DNA of 64,000 nt, taken from Bacillus sp. ISL-18. GTDB taxonomy: Bacteria > Bacillota > Bacilli > Bacillales > Cytobacillaceae. The DNA is taken from contig NZ_JAGGQG010000002.1 in NCBI RefSeq assembly GCF_018613415.1, forward strand, positions 709,438 to 773,437, in the 5' to 3' direction. Shown here piece after piece: positions 37,722-48,833 of this stretch. Position 1 is the first letter of the stretch. Each line of letters starts with the position of its first letter. Position numbers and translations under genes: made by a program. The notes below the pieces were generated by a model, which ran no database searches, was not told the origin of the DNA, and saw only the letters and a program-made list of their open reading frames with translations.

Positions 37722-38498
37722 ATGTTGAATAAATTTGGGCTTTGGAAGAAGCCGGCTAACTCTTCCACACTCCGAGATAAAATAGAAGAAATAAAAGAAT
37801 CACCTGTTCCTGAACATGTTGCTATTATTATGGACGGTAATGGACGCTGGGCTAAAAAAAGGGCTTTACCACGTATTGCAGGTCACCACGAAGGCATGAA
37901 AGTTGTTCGAAAGACAACCATGCTTGCGAACAATCTCGGAATCAAGGCCTTAACCTTATATGCCTTTTCTACTGAGAACTGGAAACGTCCAAAAAATGAA
38001 GTGGAATATATTATGAAGCTTCCGGAAGAATTTTTAGGTACTTTTCTTCCTGAACTGATTGAAAATAATGTTCAAGTTAAAATGATGGGATATAAAGATC
38101 AATTGCCGTCACATACACTCCGCGCAATCGAGAAAGCGGTCGAAGAAACAAAAGATAATACAGGCCTGGTCCTGAATTTTGCCTTAAATTATGGAAGCAG
38201 GGCGGAAATCCTCGATGCTGTAAAACAAATTATAAATGATAGCAAAAATGGCATACTGAAGGATACAGAACTAGATGAACAAGTCTTTTCCTCCTATTTA
38301 ATGAGTTCCGATTTTCCAGATCCCGATCTGTTGATCCGAACAAGCGGGGAAATCCGCTTAAGTAACTTTATGCTTTGGCAATTAGCATATTCGGAATTTT
38401 GGTTTACAGACGTATTATGGCCTGATTTTAATGAAGAGTATTTCCTGGAAGCAATTGAAGCTTATCAAAAACGTCAGCGCAGGTTTGGCGGAATCTAA
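37722..38498 (+). CDS. uppS: Isoprenyl transferase UppS (undecaprenyl pyrophosphate synthase)
   Basis: Extends farnesyl pyrophosphate to undecaprenyl pyrophosphate, the lipid carrier for peptidoglycan and teichoic acid. MDGNGRWAKKRALPRIAGHHEG carries the catalytic Asp; TLYAFSTENWKRP and the C-terminal IRTSGEIRLSNFMLWQLAYSEFWF are diagnostic. 258 residues. Followed by cdsA, dxr and rseP in one run. Confidence 0.97.
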   Translation: MLNKFGLWKKPANSSTLRDKIEEIKESPVPEHVAIIMDGNGRWAKKRALPRIAGHHEGMKVVRKTTMLANNLGIKALTLYAFSTENWKRPKNEVEYIMKLPEEFLGTFLPELIENNVQVKMMGYKDQLPSHTLRAIEKAVEETKDNTGLVLNFALNYGSRAEILDAVKQIINDSKNGILKDTELDEQVFSSYLMSSDFPDPDLLIRTSGEIRLSNFMLWQLAYSEFWFTDVLWPDFNEEYFLEAIEAYQKRQRRFGGI

Positions 38499-38540
38499 AG
38501 TATACCTCTCTTTAAAACATAAAAGGTGTTGAACTAGTAG

Positions 38541-39335
38541 ATGAAGCAAAGAGTTATTACTGGAGTGGTAGCAGCGGCATTATTTTTGCCCATTGTATTT
38601 TATGGCGGACTTCCTTTTGTTCTGTTAACGTACATTCTTGCTACAATAGGGTTATATGAACTATTGAAAATGAAACAATTAAGTATCTTTTCGGTTCATG
38701 GACTACTATCGCTTTTATTTTTATGGGTGATTATTTTTCCTAAGCAATATCAACATGTTCTCTCGGATTTTTATTATTCGAAAACAGAGATCGCGATTAT
38801 ATTTATTTTGTTGTTTTTAGCCTATACGGTTGTTACAAAAAATCGATTTACCTTTGAAGATGTCTCATTTTGTATACTATCGGCGATTTATGTAGGAATT
38901 GGGTTTTACTTTTTTATTGAAACCCGCGAAGCAGGACTTGTTTATGTTTTTTATTCCCTATTTATCATTTGGGCCACAGACTCTGGCGCTTATTTTGTTG
39001 GCAAAGCAATGGGAAAAAACAAACTATGGCCTGAAATTAGTCCCAACAAAACAGTAGAAGGATCATTAGGCGGTGTTGTATGTGCTGTAATCGTGGGAAT
39101 ATTATTTTCGTTATTTTCCACGACCATCCCTGTAGGCCTGGTTACTTTAATGGGAATTACCGTTGTTCTTTCTGTTTTTGGACAAATAGGCGACCTTGTC
39201 CAATCTGCTTTTAAACGTCATTTTAACGTAAAGGATTCAGGAAACATTCTTCCAGGTCATGGGGGGATTCTTGATCGCTTTGATAGCTTATTATTTGTAT
39301 TGCCATTATTAAACCTATTCCATCTTTGGACATAG
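38541..39335 (+). CDS. cdsA: Phosphatidate cytidylyltransferase (CDP-diglyceride synthase)
   Basis: Integral membrane enzyme making CDP-diacylglycerol, precursor of acidic and zwitterionic phospholipids. About eight hydrophobic segments; family signature SxxKR/GGILDRFDSLLFVLP near the C-terminus. 264 residues. 42 bp after uppS; AAAGGTGTTGAA precedes the start. Confidence 0.95.
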   Translation: MKQRVITGVVAAALFLPIVFYGGLPFVLLTYILATIGLYELLKMKQLSIFSVHGLLSLLFLWVIIFPKQYQHVLSDFYYSKTEIAIIFILLFLAYTVVTKNRFTFEDVSFCILSAIYVGIGFYFFIETREAGLVYVFYSLFIIWATDSGAYFVGKAMGKNKLWPEISPNKTVEGSLGGVVCAVIVGILFSLFSTTIPVGLVTLMGITVVLSVFGQIGDLVQSAFKRHFNVKDSGNILPGHGGILDRFDSLLFVLPLLNLFHLWT

Positions 39336-39370
39336 TGGCGGTTCTTTTTACTTATTAGGAGTTGAAACAC

Positions 39371-40513
39371 TTGAAGACAATTAGTTTATTAGGTGCTACG
39401 GGTTCAGTAGGAATCCAAACGATTGATATCATTCGTGAGCACTGTAACGAATTTCAACTAGCAGCATTTTCAGTTGGAAAAAATATTGAATTAGCACGTA
39501 AATTAATTATTGAATTTAAACCACTGCTTGTCTCTGTGCAGGAATCTAGTGATTGTGCTTTATTAAGAGCAGAATACCCGAACACTAAGTTTACTTTTGG
39601 CAATGAAGGATTGATTGAGGTAGCTGTCTTTGAAAAGTCAGATATCCTTGTCAATGCTGTCCTTGGCAGTGTAGGACTGCATCCCACATTACAAGCCATT
39701 GAATGCGGAAAAGTCATTGCAATCGCGAATAAAGAAACGTTAGTTACTGCAGGACATTTAGTAATAGAAGCGGCTAAACGAAATAATGTACCGCTCCTCC
39801 CTGTTGACAGCGAACATTCTGCCATTTTTCAAGCTTTGCAAGGAGAAATGGATAAAAATATTGAAAGATTAATCTTAACAGCATCTGGCGGCAGTTTCCG
39901 TGACCGTACCCGGGCGGAGCTAAAGGATGTGACCGTAGAACAGGCGTTAAACCATCCGAACTGGTCGATGGGTGCGAAAATTACCATTGATTCAGCGACA
40001 ATGATGAATAAAGGGTTAGAGGTAATCGAAGCACATTGGTTGTTTGGAGTTCCATTTGAAAAAATAGATGTTTTGCTGCACAAAGAAAGTATTATTCATT
40101 CAATGGTAGAATTTCATGACTCTAGCATTATTGCTCAATTGGGAACACCAGATATGAGAGTGCCAATCCAATATGCACTGACCTACCCGGACCGGCTTCC
40201 GCTGCACTCGACTAATCGGTTGAATCTTGCGGAAGTGGGTAAGCTGCATTTTGAGGAAATGGATTTAAAACGTTTCCGCTGCTTAGATTTTGCCTATCAT
40301 GCTGGTAAAATAGGCGGCACCATGCCAACGGTGCTAAATGCAGCGAACGAAGCGGCAGTGGCTGCTTTCTTAAAAGGGAAAATACGTTTCTTACAGATTG
40401 AGGATTTCATTGAACAAGCATTAAATAAACATCAAGTCATTGAAAATCCAAGTTTAGCTATAATAGAAGAAGTTGACAAAGAGACTCGTCAGTTTGTACA
40501 CTCACTTCTATAG
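39371..40513 (+). CDS. dxr: 1-deoxy-D-xylulose 5-phosphate reductoisomerase
   Basis: Second step of the MEP isoprenoid pathway, NADPH dependent. [15 protein letters not shown] at the N-terminus, [16 protein letters not shown] and [31 protein letters not shown]-type metal/substrate motifs. I use the TTG at 39371 ([11 protein letters not shown]), 8 bp after AGGAGTT; a TTG nine bases earlier overlaps that site. 380 residues. Supplies the isoprenoid used by uppS. Confidence 0.96.
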   Translation: MKTISLLGATGSVGIQTIDIIREHCNEFQLAAFSVGKNIELARKLIIEFKPLLVSVQESSDCALLRAEYPNTKFTFGNEGLIEVAVFEKSDILVNAVLGSVGLHPTLQAIECGKVIAIANKETLVTAGHLVIEAAKRNNVPLLPVDSEHSAIFQALQGEMDKNIERLILTASGGSFRDRTRAELKDVTVEQALNHPNWSMGAKITIDSATMMNKGLEVIEAHWLFGVPFEKIDVLLHKESIIHSMVEFHDSSIIAQLGTPDMRVPIQYALTYPDRLPLHSTNRLNLAEVGKLHFEEMDLKRFRCLDFAYHAGKIGGTMPTVLNAANEAAVAAFLKGKIRFLQIEDFIEQALNKHQVIENPSLAIIEEVDKETRQFVHSLL

Positions 40514-40547
40514 GAATGATCCTTCCCTATCCTGAAAAAAGGTGGTT

Positions 40548-41813
40548 ATGTCATTGACTACAGTTATTGCCTTCATAGTGATTTTTGGCGCACTGGTCTT
40601 CTTCCATGAATTCGGACATTTCTTTTTTGCAAAAAGAGCGGGTATTCTCTGCCGTGAATTTGCGATTGGGATGGGACCAAAGGTGTTTACTCATAAAAAA
40701 GGAGAAACTACCTATACCATCCGTCTATTACCGATCGGCGGCTTCGTCCGAATGGCAGGTGAAGATCCGGAAATGGTCGAAATTAAGCCTGGTTACCGGA
40801 TTGGACTTATGTTTGATAAGCAAGAAAACGTCAATAAAATCATTTTAAATAATAAAGAGAAATATCCTAAAGCAAGGATTGTTGAAGTCGAGTATGCTGA
40901 TATTGAAAAGGATTTAATCATAAAAGGATATCCGGAAGACGAAAACGAAAGTTTACAGACCTTCTCCATTGATCCTAAAGCAGTGATTGTTGAAAATGGG
41001 ATTGAATCACAAATTGCCCCAATTGACCGTCAATTTGGATCTAAAACTTTACCACAAAGATTTATGGCCATTTTTGCGGGTCCTATGATGAATTTTGTTT
41101 TAGCATTCGTTTTGTTTATAATCATTGCTTTGTTACAAGGTGTGCCATCGAATGACCCTAAATTAGGCGTCATTACTCCTGATGGAGCTGCAAAATCGGC
41201 AGGTCTCCAGAAAGGGGATATTGTCCAAAGTATTAATGATTCGGAAATTTCAAGCTGGTCAGATGTAGTCGAAATTATCCGGAAAAACCCAAATAAAAAA
41301 CTCGATTTCTCCATCGTTCGAAATGGAAAAGAAAAAGAAATTGAAGTAACTCCGCTTGAAAAGACAGTTGATGGCGATAAAATGGGGATTATCGGTGTTT
41401 ATAGCCCTGTCGAAAAATCACCTGTTCAAGCTGTGAAATCTGGATTTACCGAGACCTACTTCTGGACAAAGCAAATATTTGTTATGCTAGGTAAGTTGGT
41501 TACAGGTCAATTTTCAATTGATGCCCTATCAGGTCCGGTTGGAATCTATAAGTCCACAGATGAAGTAGCCAAATCAGGAATCTTTTATTTAATGAAGTGG
41601 GCTGGTATATTAAGCATTAACTTGGGAATTATGAACTTACTGCCAATTCCTGCCCTTGATGGTGGAAGGTTAATGTTCTTTGCAGTTGAAGCGGTTAGAG
41701 GAAAACCAATTGACAGACAAAAGGAAGGAATGGTCCATTTTATCGGCTTTGCTCTCCTTATGCTGCTCATGCTGGTAGTTACCTGGAATGATATCCAGCG
41801 ATTTTTTCTATAA
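40548..41813 (+). CDS. rseP: Intramembrane zinc metalloprotease RseP/RasP
   Basis: Site-2 protease cleaving anti-sigma factors and signal-peptide remnants in the membrane. HEFGH at residues 20-24 (zinc), a PDZ domain (KSAGLQKGDIVQSIND), and NLLPIPALDGGR with the third metal ligand; several membrane segments. The ATG at 40548 is only 2 bp after GGTGG, so the TTG at 40554 (MTTVIAF) is also possible. 421 residues from 40548. Last gene of the uppS cluster. Confidence 0.95.
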   Translation: MSLTTVIAFIVIFGALVFFHEFGHFFFAKRAGILCREFAIGMGPKVFTHKKGETTYTIRLLPIGGFVRMAGEDPEMVEIKPGYRIGLMFDKQENVNKIILNNKEKYPKARIVEVEYADIEKDLIIKGYPEDENESLQTFSIDPKAVIVENGIESQIAPIDRQFGSKTLPQRFMAIFAGPMMNFVLAFVLFIIIALLQGVPSNDPKLGVITPDGAAKSAGLQKGDIVQSINDSEISSWSDVVEIIRKNPNKKLDFSIVRNGKEKEIEVTPLEKTVDGDKMGIIGVYSPVEKSPVQAVKSGFTETYFWTKQIFVMLGKLVTGQFSIDALSGPVGIYKSTDEVAKSGIFYLMKWAGILSINLGIMNLLPIPALDGGRLMFFAVEAVRGKPIDRQKEGMVHFIGFALLMLLMLVVTWNDIQRFFL

Positions 41814-41841
41814 ATGATCAAGTAAATTTGTTATCCTTAAT

Positions 41842-41873
41842 AAGGATCGCCTAGACGCGGTCCTTGTTTTTTT
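41842..41873 (+). terminator. Intrinsic terminator of uppS-cdsA-dxr-rseP
   Basis: AAGGATCGC (41842-41850) with GCGGTCCTT (41857-41865), one G-U pair, T run 41867-41873. Confidence 0.88.
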
Positions 41874-41913
41874 GTGGAATAAATGTCGAAATAAACCGAA
41901 TCAGCGGTTATCG

Positions 41914-41922
41914 TGGTATAAT
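41914..41922 (+). promoter_or_regulatory. Extended -10 promoter for polC
   Basis: TGG followed by perfect TATAAT (41917-41922); no recognisable -35. About 50 bp upstream of the start. Confidence 0.6.
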
Positions 41923-41972
41923 TAATTTTTGATATAGATAAATAATAGTTTTTAATAGATGGGAGAGAGACG

Positions 41973-44900
41973 ATGAGCGAACATGCCTTAGGCAATAAAG
42001 AGCGATTCCAACTCTTGCTCCAGCAGCTGCAACTGGTAGAAGATGCTGTAGTAGTACATTTCCAAAATGCACAAATTGAAAGGCTTCTGGTTGAAAAGAA
42101 GGAAAGGAAGTGGCACTTTCAATTTTTATTTGAAAACATACTTCCATTCAATGTGTATCTCAAGTTTACTACACAACTCGAAAGAACATTCACAAACATC
42201 GCAACCATTTCCTACAATATCCAGGTAACGAATCAAGCCAGCACACCGCAGCTTTTGCTAGAATATTGGAATTACTGCATTCAGCAAATTGACGGTATTG
42301 CACCGCCGCTTGTTAAACTTCTAAATGAACAAATCCCTGAAGTCAGCGGGAATAAACTAACCGTTTCTGTAAGAAATGAAGCGGAAGGACTCGCCTTAAA
42401 GCGAAAATATGGTCCTGTTATCGGAAATATCTATCAGTCCTTTGGTTTTCCACTGTTAGCGATTGATACTGAAATAAAAAGTGAAGAAAAAAATGAAGAA
42501 TATCAGCAATTCTTACTGGCTAAACAGAAAGAAGACCAAGAGCGTGCTCACATGGCCGTTATAGAAATGCAAAAGAAAGAAACGGATAAGGCTCAAGCGG
42601 GAGGAGAGGCCCCTTCAGGTCCGCTTTCAATTGGGTTAACGATCAAGGATGATAGCGAGCTTCGCAGCTTGATTGATATCGTTGATGAGGAAAGACGAGT
42701 TGTCGTCCAAGGGTATATCTTTGATGCGGAAATAAGGGAGCTTCGCAGCGGACGTTCCCTATTAACTTTTAAAATTACAGATTATACAAGCTCGATCATC
42801 GTAAAAATGTTTTCTCGTGATAAAGAAGATGCTGCCCTATTTCAGCTGGTTAAAAAAGGCTTATGGGTAAAGGTTCGGGGAAGCGTTCAAAACGATACCT
42901 TTGTCCGTGATCTAGTCATGATTTGTAATGATATCAATGAAATAAAACCTGCTGGACGAAAAGATACAGCACCTGAGGATGAAAAACGGGTAGAATTGCA
43001 TCTTCATACACCAATGAGTCAAATGGATGCCGTGACTCCAGTAAGTGCACTAATTGCACAAGCAAGTAAGTGGGGTCATAAAGCGATTGCTGTTACAGAT
43101 CATGCTGTTGCCCAGTCATTCCCTGAGGCTTATGGGGCAGGGAAAAAGAATGATATTAAGATCCTTTACGGTGTGGAAGTGAACTTGGTGGATGATGGGG
43201 TACCAATCGCTTATAATGATGCCCATCGTTTGCTGGCCGAGGATACATTTGTTGTATTTGACGTTGAGACAACAGGACTTTCTGCTGTATATAATACGAT
43301 CATTGAGCTCGCAGCGGTTAAAATTCACAATGGGGAAATTATTGACCGGTTCGAATCATTTGCAAATCCACATCAACGTCTTTCAGCCACAATTATTAAC
43401 TTAACTAGTATTACAGATGACATGCTTAAAGATGCTCCAGAAGTTGATGAAGTAATTAAGAACTTTTATGACTGGGCAGGAGATGCTGTTTTAGTTGCCC
43501 ATAACGCTTCCTTTGATATGGGCTTCTTGAATGTAGCCTATAAGCAAATAGGCTTAGAAAAAGCCAAAAATCCTGTCATTGATACTTTAGAGTTAGGGCG
43601 TTTTTTATACCCAGAAATGAAAAATCATCGCTTAAATACATTAGCCAAAAAGTTTGATATTGATTTAACTCAGCATCACCGGGCCATATACGATACCGAA
43701 GCAACTGGCTACCTGCTCTTGAAAATGCTAAAGGACGCTCTTGAAAAAGGAATTGAGTATCATGATGAGTTCAACAATAACATGGGTAAAGGAAATGCTT
43801 ATCAACGTGCACGTCCTTATCACTGCACCCTTTTAGCCCAGACAGAAGCAGGTTTGAAAAACCTATTCAAACTAATTTCGATCTCACATATTGAGTATTT
43901 TTACAGGGTTCCAAGACTCCCAAGATCCGTATTGCAAAAATATCGTGAAGGAATTTTAGTTGGGTCAGGGTGTAATAAAGGGGAAATATTTGAAGGCATG
44001 ATGCAAAAATCCCCTGAAGAAGTCGAAGCACATGCCGGCTTCTATGACTATCTTGAAGTCATGCCAAAAGAAGTGAACGCACCGCTGATCGAAATGGAAT
44101 TGGTACGTGACGAGAAAGCGATGGAGGACATCATTGGTAAAATTGTTGCCCTTGGTGATAAATTGGGGATTCCTGTCGTCGCGACAGGAAATGTTCATTA
44201 TTTAACTGAAAATGATAAAATTTATCGAAAAATATTAATTAACTCTCAAGGCGGGGCAAACCCATTAAACAGACATCAACTGCCAGATGTTCATTTTAGA
44301 ACGACCAACGAAATGCTTGATGCTTTCTCGTTTTTAGGAGCAGAAAAAGCGAAAGAAATAGTCGTCACCAATACGAATAAAATTGCCGACATGATTGATG
44401 TTATTAAGCCAATCAAAGATGATTTGTATACACCTCGAATTGAAGGTGCAGATGAAGAAATGCGTGAAATGAGTTACGCAATGGCACGGAGTATTTATGG
44501 TGATCAGCTTCCAGAAATCGTCGAAGCGAGGCTGGAAAAAGAATTAAAAAGTATCATTGGACACGGATTTGCCGTTATTTATTTGATTTCACATAAATTG
44601 GTTAAAAAGTCACTCGATGATGGCTACCTTGTTGGATCAAGGGGATCTGTCGGTTCATCGTTAGTTGCGACCATGACAGAGATTACAGAGGTAAATCCAC
44701 TGCCGCCGCATTATGTCTGTCCGAACTGTAAACATTCTGAGTTCTTTAACGACGGTTCGGTCGGTTCCGGATTCGACTTACCGGATAAAGATTGTCCAAA
44801 TTGCGGAGGAAAATACCGGAAAGACGGTCATGATATACCCTTCGAAACATTCCTAGGTTTCAAGGGAGACAAGGTCCCCGATATCGACTTGAACTTTTCC

Positions 44901-46298
44901 GGAGAATACCAGCCGCGTGCCCACAACTATACAAAGGTATTATTCGGTGAGGAATACGTGTATCGTGCCGGAACAATTGGTACGGTTGCCGATAAAACGG
45001 CGTTTGGTTATGTGAAAGCCTATCAGCAGGATAATAACCTGCAAATCCGTGGTGCTGAGATTGAACGGCTGGCTTCCGGCTGTACGGGCGTAAAAAGGAC
45101 AACCGGTCAGCATCCAGGGGGAATTATTGTTATCCCCGACTATATGGATGTCTATGACTTTACTCCGATTCAATTCCCGGCCGATGATCGAAATTCAGAA
45201 TGGAAAACAACTCATTTTGACTTCCATTCCATTCATGATAACGTCCTAAAGCTTGATATACTTGGACACGACGATCCGACCGTCATCAGGATGCTTCAGG
45301 ATCTTAGCGGAATTGATCCCAAAACGATACCGACGGATGACCCTGAGGTAATGAAAATTTTTAGCAGTACTGAATCATTAGGTGTAACAGAGCAGCAAAT
45401 CATGTGTAAAACCGGTACCTTAGGAATTCCTGAATTTGGTACGCGATTTGTTCGGCAAATGCTAGAAGATACGAAGCCAACGACCTTCTCTGAGCTTGTC
45501 CAGATTTCCGGCTTATCACATGGAACGGATGTATGGCTTGGAAATGCACAGGAATTGATTCATAACCAAATCTGTAACTTAAGTGAAGTAATTGGTTGCC
45601 GTGATGATATTATGGTGTACTTGATTTATCAGGGACTTGACCCTTCCTTTGCCTTTAAAATCATGGAGTCTGTGCGTAAAGGGAAAGGTTTAAGCGAAGA
45701 AATGGAAGCAGAGATGCGCAGAAATGAAGTGCCAGAATGGTACATTGATTCCTGTAAAAAAATTAAGTATATGTTCCCTAAAGCTCACGCCGCTGCCTAT
45801 GTATTAATGGCAGTCAGGATTGCTTATTTTAAGGTTCATCTTCCACTTCTTTATTATGCTGCCTACTTCACGGTTCGTGCTGAGGACTTTGATATTGAAG
45901 CTATGTCAAGGGGTTCTGAAGCAATCCGGGCCAAACTTGAGGAAATTAATGCAAAAGGTCTGGAGGCTTCAAATAAAGAGAAGAACTTATTAACCGTCTT
46001 AGAGCTTGCCCTTGAAATGACGGAAAGAGGCTTCAGCTTCCAAAACTATGATCTATATAAATCGGATGCATCCGATTTTATTATCGAAGGAAATACCTTA
46101 ATTCCTCCGTTCAATTCTATTCCGGGATTAGGAACGAATGCTGCCTTTAATATTGTAAAGGCGAGAGAAGATGGAGAATTCCTCTCAAAAGAAGACTTAC
46201 AGCAGCGTGGTAAGGTATCTAAGACCATCCTTGAATATCTCGATAAACAAGGCTGTCTTGCAGCCCTGCCTGAACAAAACCAGCTTTCACTGTTCTAG
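41973..46298 (+). CDS. polC: DNA polymerase III PolC-type alpha subunit
   Basis: Replicative polymerase of low-GC Gram-positives. Order: N-terminal domain, OB fold near residue 240 ([13 protein letters not shown]), PHP domain ([17 protein letters not shown]), inserted proofreading exonuclease with DVETTG from residue 430, then palm/thumb with [31 protein letters not shown] zinc ribbon and [13 protein letters not shown] catalytic aspartates. 1441 residues. In B. subtilis proS lies just upstream; here it does not. Confidence 0.98.
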   Translation: MSEHALGNKERFQLLLQQLQLVEDAVVVHFQNAQIERLLVEKKERKWHFQFLFENILPFNVYLKFTTQLERTFTNIATISYNIQVTNQASTPQLLLEYWNYCIQQIDGIAPPLVKLLNEQIPEVSGNKLTVSVRNEAEGLALKRKYGPVIGNIYQSFGFPLLAIDTEIKSEEKNEEYQQFLLAKQKEDQERAHMAVIEMQKKETDKAQAGGEAPSGPLSIGLTIKDDSELRSLIDIVDEERRVVVQGYIFDAEIRELRSGRSLLTFKITDYTSSIIVKMFSRDKEDAALFQLVKKGLWVKVRGSVQNDTFVRDLVMICNDINEIKPAGRKDTAPEDEKRVELHLHTPMSQMDAVTPVSALIAQASKWGHKAIAVTDHAVAQSFPEAYGAGKKNDIKILYGVEVNLVDDGVPIAYNDAHRLLAEDTFVVFDVETTGLSAVYNTIIELAAVKIHNGEIIDRFESFANPHQRLSATIINLTSITDDMLKDAPEVDEVIKNFYDWAGDAVLVAHNASFDMGFLNVAYKQIGLEKAKNPVIDTLELGRFLYPEMKNHRLNTLAKKFDIDLTQHHRAIYDTEATGYLLLKMLKDALEKGIEYHDEFNNNMGKGNAYQRARPYHCTLLAQTEAGLKNLFKLISISHIEYFYRVPRLPRSVLQKYREGILVGSGCNKGEIFEGMMQKSPEEVEAHAGFYDYLEVMPKEVNAPLIEMELVRDEKAMEDIIGKIVALGDKLGIPVVATGNVHYLTENDKIYRKILINSQGGANPLNRHQLPDVHFRTTNEMLDAFSFLGAEKAKEIVVTNTNKIADMIDVIKPIKDDLYTPRIEGADEEMREMSYAMARSIYGDQLPEIVEARLEKELKSIIGHGFAVIYLISHKLVKKSLDDGYLVGSRGSVGSSLVATMTEITEVNPLPPHYVCPNCKHSEFFNDGSVGSGFDLPDKDCPNCGGKYRKDGHDIPFETFLGFKGDKVPDIDLNFSGEYQPRAHNYTKVLFGEEYVYRAGTIGTVADKTAFGYVKAYQQDNNLQIRGAEIERLASGCTGVKRTTGQHPGGIIVIPDYMDVYDFTPIQFPADDRNSEWKTTHFDFHSIHDNVLKLDILGHDDPTVIRMLQDLSGIDPKTIPTDDPEVMKIFSSTESLGVTEQQIMCKTGTLGIPEFGTRFVRQMLEDTKPTTFSELVQISGLSHGTDVWLGNAQELIHNQICNLSEVIGCRDDIMVYLIYQGLDPSFAFKIMESVRKGKGLSEEMEAEMRRNEVPEWYIDSCKKIKYMFPKAHAAAYVLMAVRIAYFKVHLPLLYYAAYFTVRAEDFDIEAMSRGSEAIRAKLEEINAKGLEASNKEKNLLTVLELALEMTERGFSFQNYDLYKSDASDFIIEGNTLIPPFNSIPGLGTNAAFNIVKAREDGEFLSKEDLQQRGKVSKTILEYLDKQGCLAALPEQNQLSLF

Positions 46299-46300
46299 CA

Positions 46301-46690
46301 AGGCGCTTCCGGTTTTGATCATCCAGCTGCAGCGCCTAGGGGCTCGGGGTCATAAGCTTATCCAGTTGCGGCTCCTTGGGACTCGAAGCATAAGCCACCC
46401 TCTGAAGAAGGCAAAAAGCGCCTTCTTGCAGGGTTCGTCTTATGCTTTCGTCCCAGGACAGTCGCCTCCACATTTAACTCAATCCGTCAGGAAGGTTAAA
46501 GAACAACCTTCCCGCCGGCTTGTCTTATGCCTGTCGCTCCTGTACAAGGCGCTTTCGCTTTTGATTATCCAGCTGCAGCGCCTAAGGGCTCGGGGTCATA
46601 AGCCAATCCGACAGAAAGGTTAAAGAGCAACCTTTCCGCCGGCTCGTCTTATGCCTGTCGCCCTTGAGCAAGGCGCTTTCGCTTTTGGTG
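46301..46690 (+). repeat. Composite palindromic repeat cluster with one copy nested in another
   Basis: A complete unit is 46565-46690: GATTATCCAGCTGCAGCGCC ... ACAAGGCGCTTTCGC type ends, inner AAAGGTT/AACCTTT stem and TAAGCCAATCCG/CCGGCTCGTCTTA arms. The first unit (46316-46563) has the same 5' half (to CATAAGC at 46357) and 3' half (from CAATCCG at 46480), split by about 122 bp. That insert is a diverged copy of the same family with a 79-nt hairpin (TGGGAC 46377-46382 with GTCCCA 46450-46455). No protein seen; the reading frame over 46171-46623 is not a gene. Confidence 0.82.
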
Positions 46691-46691
46691 T

Positions 46692-46720
46692 TTGCATATA
46701 AACTATGGTTATGGTATAGT
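46692..46720 (+). promoter_or_regulatory. Sigma-A promoter of the rimP-nusA-infB operon
   Basis: TTGCAT (46692-46697), 17-nt spacer, TATAGT (46715-46720) with an extended TGG. Leader of about 175 nt to rimP. Confidence 0.78.
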
Positions 46721-46754
46721 TTTATTGGAAATACTAAGAAATACTCTCGAGTTC

Positions 46755-46776
46755 AAGAGTGGGGAAACCCACTCTT
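46755..46776 (+). promoter_or_regulatory. Leader hairpin 1 of rimP-nusA
   Basis: AAGAGTGGG (46755-46763) with CCCACTCTT (46768-46776), GAAA loop. The stem is the same as the topA terminator, but the following T run is poor here. Confidence 0.6.
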
Positions 46777-46785
46777 TCGTTATGT

Positions 46786-46820
46786 AACCAAGCTGCTTTA
46801 AATGCATCTTGGTTTTGTTT
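46786..46820 (+). terminator. Leader terminator of rimP-nusA (attenuator candidate)
   Basis: AACCAAG (46786-46792) with CTTGGTT (46808-46814), extended by TGC/GCA, then TTTTGTTT. It lies between promoter and rimP, so transcription must read through it; NusA-dependent attenuation is known for the B. subtilis nusA operon. Confidence 0.65.
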
Positions 46821-46902
46821 ACTATTTGTTTTTTATATTTGATAAAACTTTCCGTGAACTACATAGAATTTGGGTGAAATAATAGAGAAAAGGAGGTAAA
46901 GC

Positions 46903-47373
46903 ATGAGCAAAGTAACGGAAGTTGTTGAAGAGCTGGCTGCACCAATTTTTCAAGAGCTTGGATTAGAGTTAGTGGAAATCGAGTACGTGAAAGAAGGAAA
47001 AAGTTGGTTTCTTCGCGTATATATCGATAAGGATGCCGGTGTAGATATCGAGGACTGTGGTATCGTCAGCGAACGGCTGAGTGAGAAATTGGATGAATTA
47101 GACCCCATTCCCCATAACTATTTCCTAGAGGTATCCTCCCCAGGTGCAGAGAGGCCATTAAAAAAGGCAAAAGACTTTGAAAAGGCTGTAGGTAAAAATG
47201 TCTTTATCAAAACCTATGAGCCCATCGATGGGGAAAACAAGTTCGAGGGCACTTTAGTGGATTTTGATGGCCAACATGTTACCGTTGAAATTAAGATTAA
47301 AACCCGGAAAAAATCAATACAAATTCCATTTGAAAAAGTAGCAAGTGCACGTTTGGCTGTTACCTTTTCATAA
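46903..47373 (+). CDS. rimP: Ribosome maturation factor RimP
   Basis: Needed for 30S assembly. [68 protein letters not shown] is diagnostic; C-terminal Sm-like domain. 156 residues. First gene after the leader; AAAAGGAGGTAA is the ribosome binding site. Confidence 0.97.
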   Translation: MSKVTEVVEELAAPIFQELGLELVEIEYVKEGKSWFLRVYIDKDAGVDIEDCGIVSERLSEKLDELDPIPHNYFLEVSSPGAERPLKKAKDFEKAVGKNVFIKTYEPIDGENKFEGTLVDFDGQHVTVEIKIKTRKKSIQIPFEKVASARLAVTFS

Positions 47374-47411
47374 AAAAGAAAATTAAATAAGGATTAGGGG
47401 GATACAAGCAA

Positions 47412-48536
47412 ATGAGCAGCGAATTATTAGATGCTCTTACAATACTGGAAAGAGAGAAAGGCATTTCCAGGGATGTTTTAATGGACGCCATTGAAGCAGC
47501 ACTAATTTCAGCATACCGCCGAAATTTCAATCAGGCTCAAAATGTCCGCATCGATTTAAATTTAGGAACAGGTTCTATGCGTGTTTTTGCACGTAAAGAG
47601 GTAGTTGATCAAGTTTTTGATCCTCGTCTGGAAATATCGATCGAAGATGCCCAACGAATCAACCCAAATTATCAAGTTGAAGATGTTGTCGAAATGGAAG
47701 TAACACCTAAAGACTTCGGCAGGATTGCGGCACAAACAGCAAAACAAGTGGTTACCCAGCGTGTAAGAGAAGCAGAACGGGGAATTATTTATTCTGAATT
47801 TATCGACCGTGAAGAAGATATTATGACGGGTATCGTTCAAAGACTAGACTCAAAATTTATTTATGTCAGCCTCGGAAAAATTGAAGCTTTACTGCCCGTA
47901 AATGAACAAATGCCGAATGAACGATACAAACCGCACGATCGTATCAAAGTTTTTATTACAAAGGTTGAAAAAACAACCAAAGGACCACAGATTTTTGTAT
48001 CGCGTACGCATCCGGGGTTATTAAAACGATTATTCGAAATTGAAGTTCCGGAAATTTATGACGGTACAGTGGAAATTAAATCCGTTGCCCGTGAAGCAGG
48101 GGATCGCTCGAAAATTTCTGTACATTCCGATAATCCTGAAGTTGACCCGGTTGGATCATGCGTTGGTCCAAAAGGAACCCGCGTTCAGGCTGTTGTCAAT
48201 GAATTAAAGGGTGAAAAAATTGATATTGTTAAGTGGTCTGATGACCCAGTGGTGTTTGTGGCTAATTCATTAAGCCCATCTAAGGTGCTTGATGTTATGG
48301 TAAACGAAGCTGATAAAGCAACCACGGTTATAGTACCTGACTATCAACTTTCACTAGCTATTGGGAAACGCGGACAAAATGCCCGCCTTGCTGCCAAATT
48401 AACCGGCTGGAAAATTGATATTAAATCAGAAACAGAAGCACGGGAATTAGGAATTTATCCACGTGAGGAAACAATCAGACTATTCGACGATCAAGTCGAA
48501 AATGATTTTGATTTTGATGAAGAGTTAGATGATTAG
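47412..48536 (+). CDS. nusA: Transcription termination/antitermination protein NusA
   Basis: RNA polymerase elongation factor. N-terminal domain binding the RNA exit channel, then S1 ([30 protein letters not shown]), KH1 ([22 protein letters not shown]) and KH2 ([25 protein letters not shown]). No C-terminal acidic repeats, typical of Firmicutes. 374 residues. Probably controls the leader terminator of its own operon. Confidence 0.98.
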   Translation: MSSELLDALTILEREKGISRDVLMDAIEAALISAYRRNFNQAQNVRIDLNLGTGSMRVFARKEVVDQVFDPRLEISIEDAQRINPNYQVEDVVEMEVTPKDFGRIAAQTAKQVVTQRVREAERGIIYSEFIDREEDIMTGIVQRLDSKFIYVSLGKIEALLPVNEQMPNERYKPHDRIKVFITKVEKTTKGPQIFVSRTHPGLLKRLFEIEVPEIYDGTVEIKSVAREAGDRSKISVHSDNPEVDPVGSCVGPKGTRVQAVVNELKGEKIDIVKWSDDPVVFVANSLSPSKVLDVMVNEADKATTVIVPDYQLSLAIGKRGQNARLAAKLTGWKIDIKSETEARELGIYPREETIRLFDDQVENDFDFDEELDD

Positions 48537-48552
48537 GTGAGGTGAATGACGA

Positions 48553-48825
48553 GTGAACACTAGAAAAAAAGTTCCTATGCGCAAATGTGTGGCAACCGGT
48601 GAAATGAAACCGAAAAAAGAACTCGTTCGCATCGTTCGTTCAAAAGAAGGGGAAGTTTCAATCGATTTGACTGGAAAGAAATCCGGCCGTGGTGCATACC
48701 TTTCTTTGAACAAAGAAGCTGTATTGTTAGCCAAGAAAAAAAACACCTTATCTAATCACTTAGAGGTACCGATAAATGATTCGATCTATGAAGAACTACT
48801 TGAGTTAATAGAGAAGGAGAACTGA
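48553..48825 (+). CDS. rnpM: RNase P modulator RnpM (YlxR)
   Basis: Small basic RNA-binding protein (YlxR family), reported in B. subtilis to bind the RNase P RNA. Family core [27 protein letters not shown] ... [12 protein letters not shown], with GRGAY. 90 residues. GTG start, 8 bp after GAGGTG. 8 bp before ylxQ. Confidence 0.93.
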   Translation: MNTRKKVPMRKCVATGEMKPKKELVRIVRSKEGEVSIDLTGKKSGRGAYLSLNKEAVLLAKKKNTLSNHLEVPINDSIYEELLELIEKEN

Positions 48826-48833
48826 CTATCCAA

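Noticed and set aside
46171-46623. 150-residue open frame at the polC end
   Set aside because: Starts within polC in another frame and continues through the palindromic repeats; its sequence simply reflects the repeat DNA.
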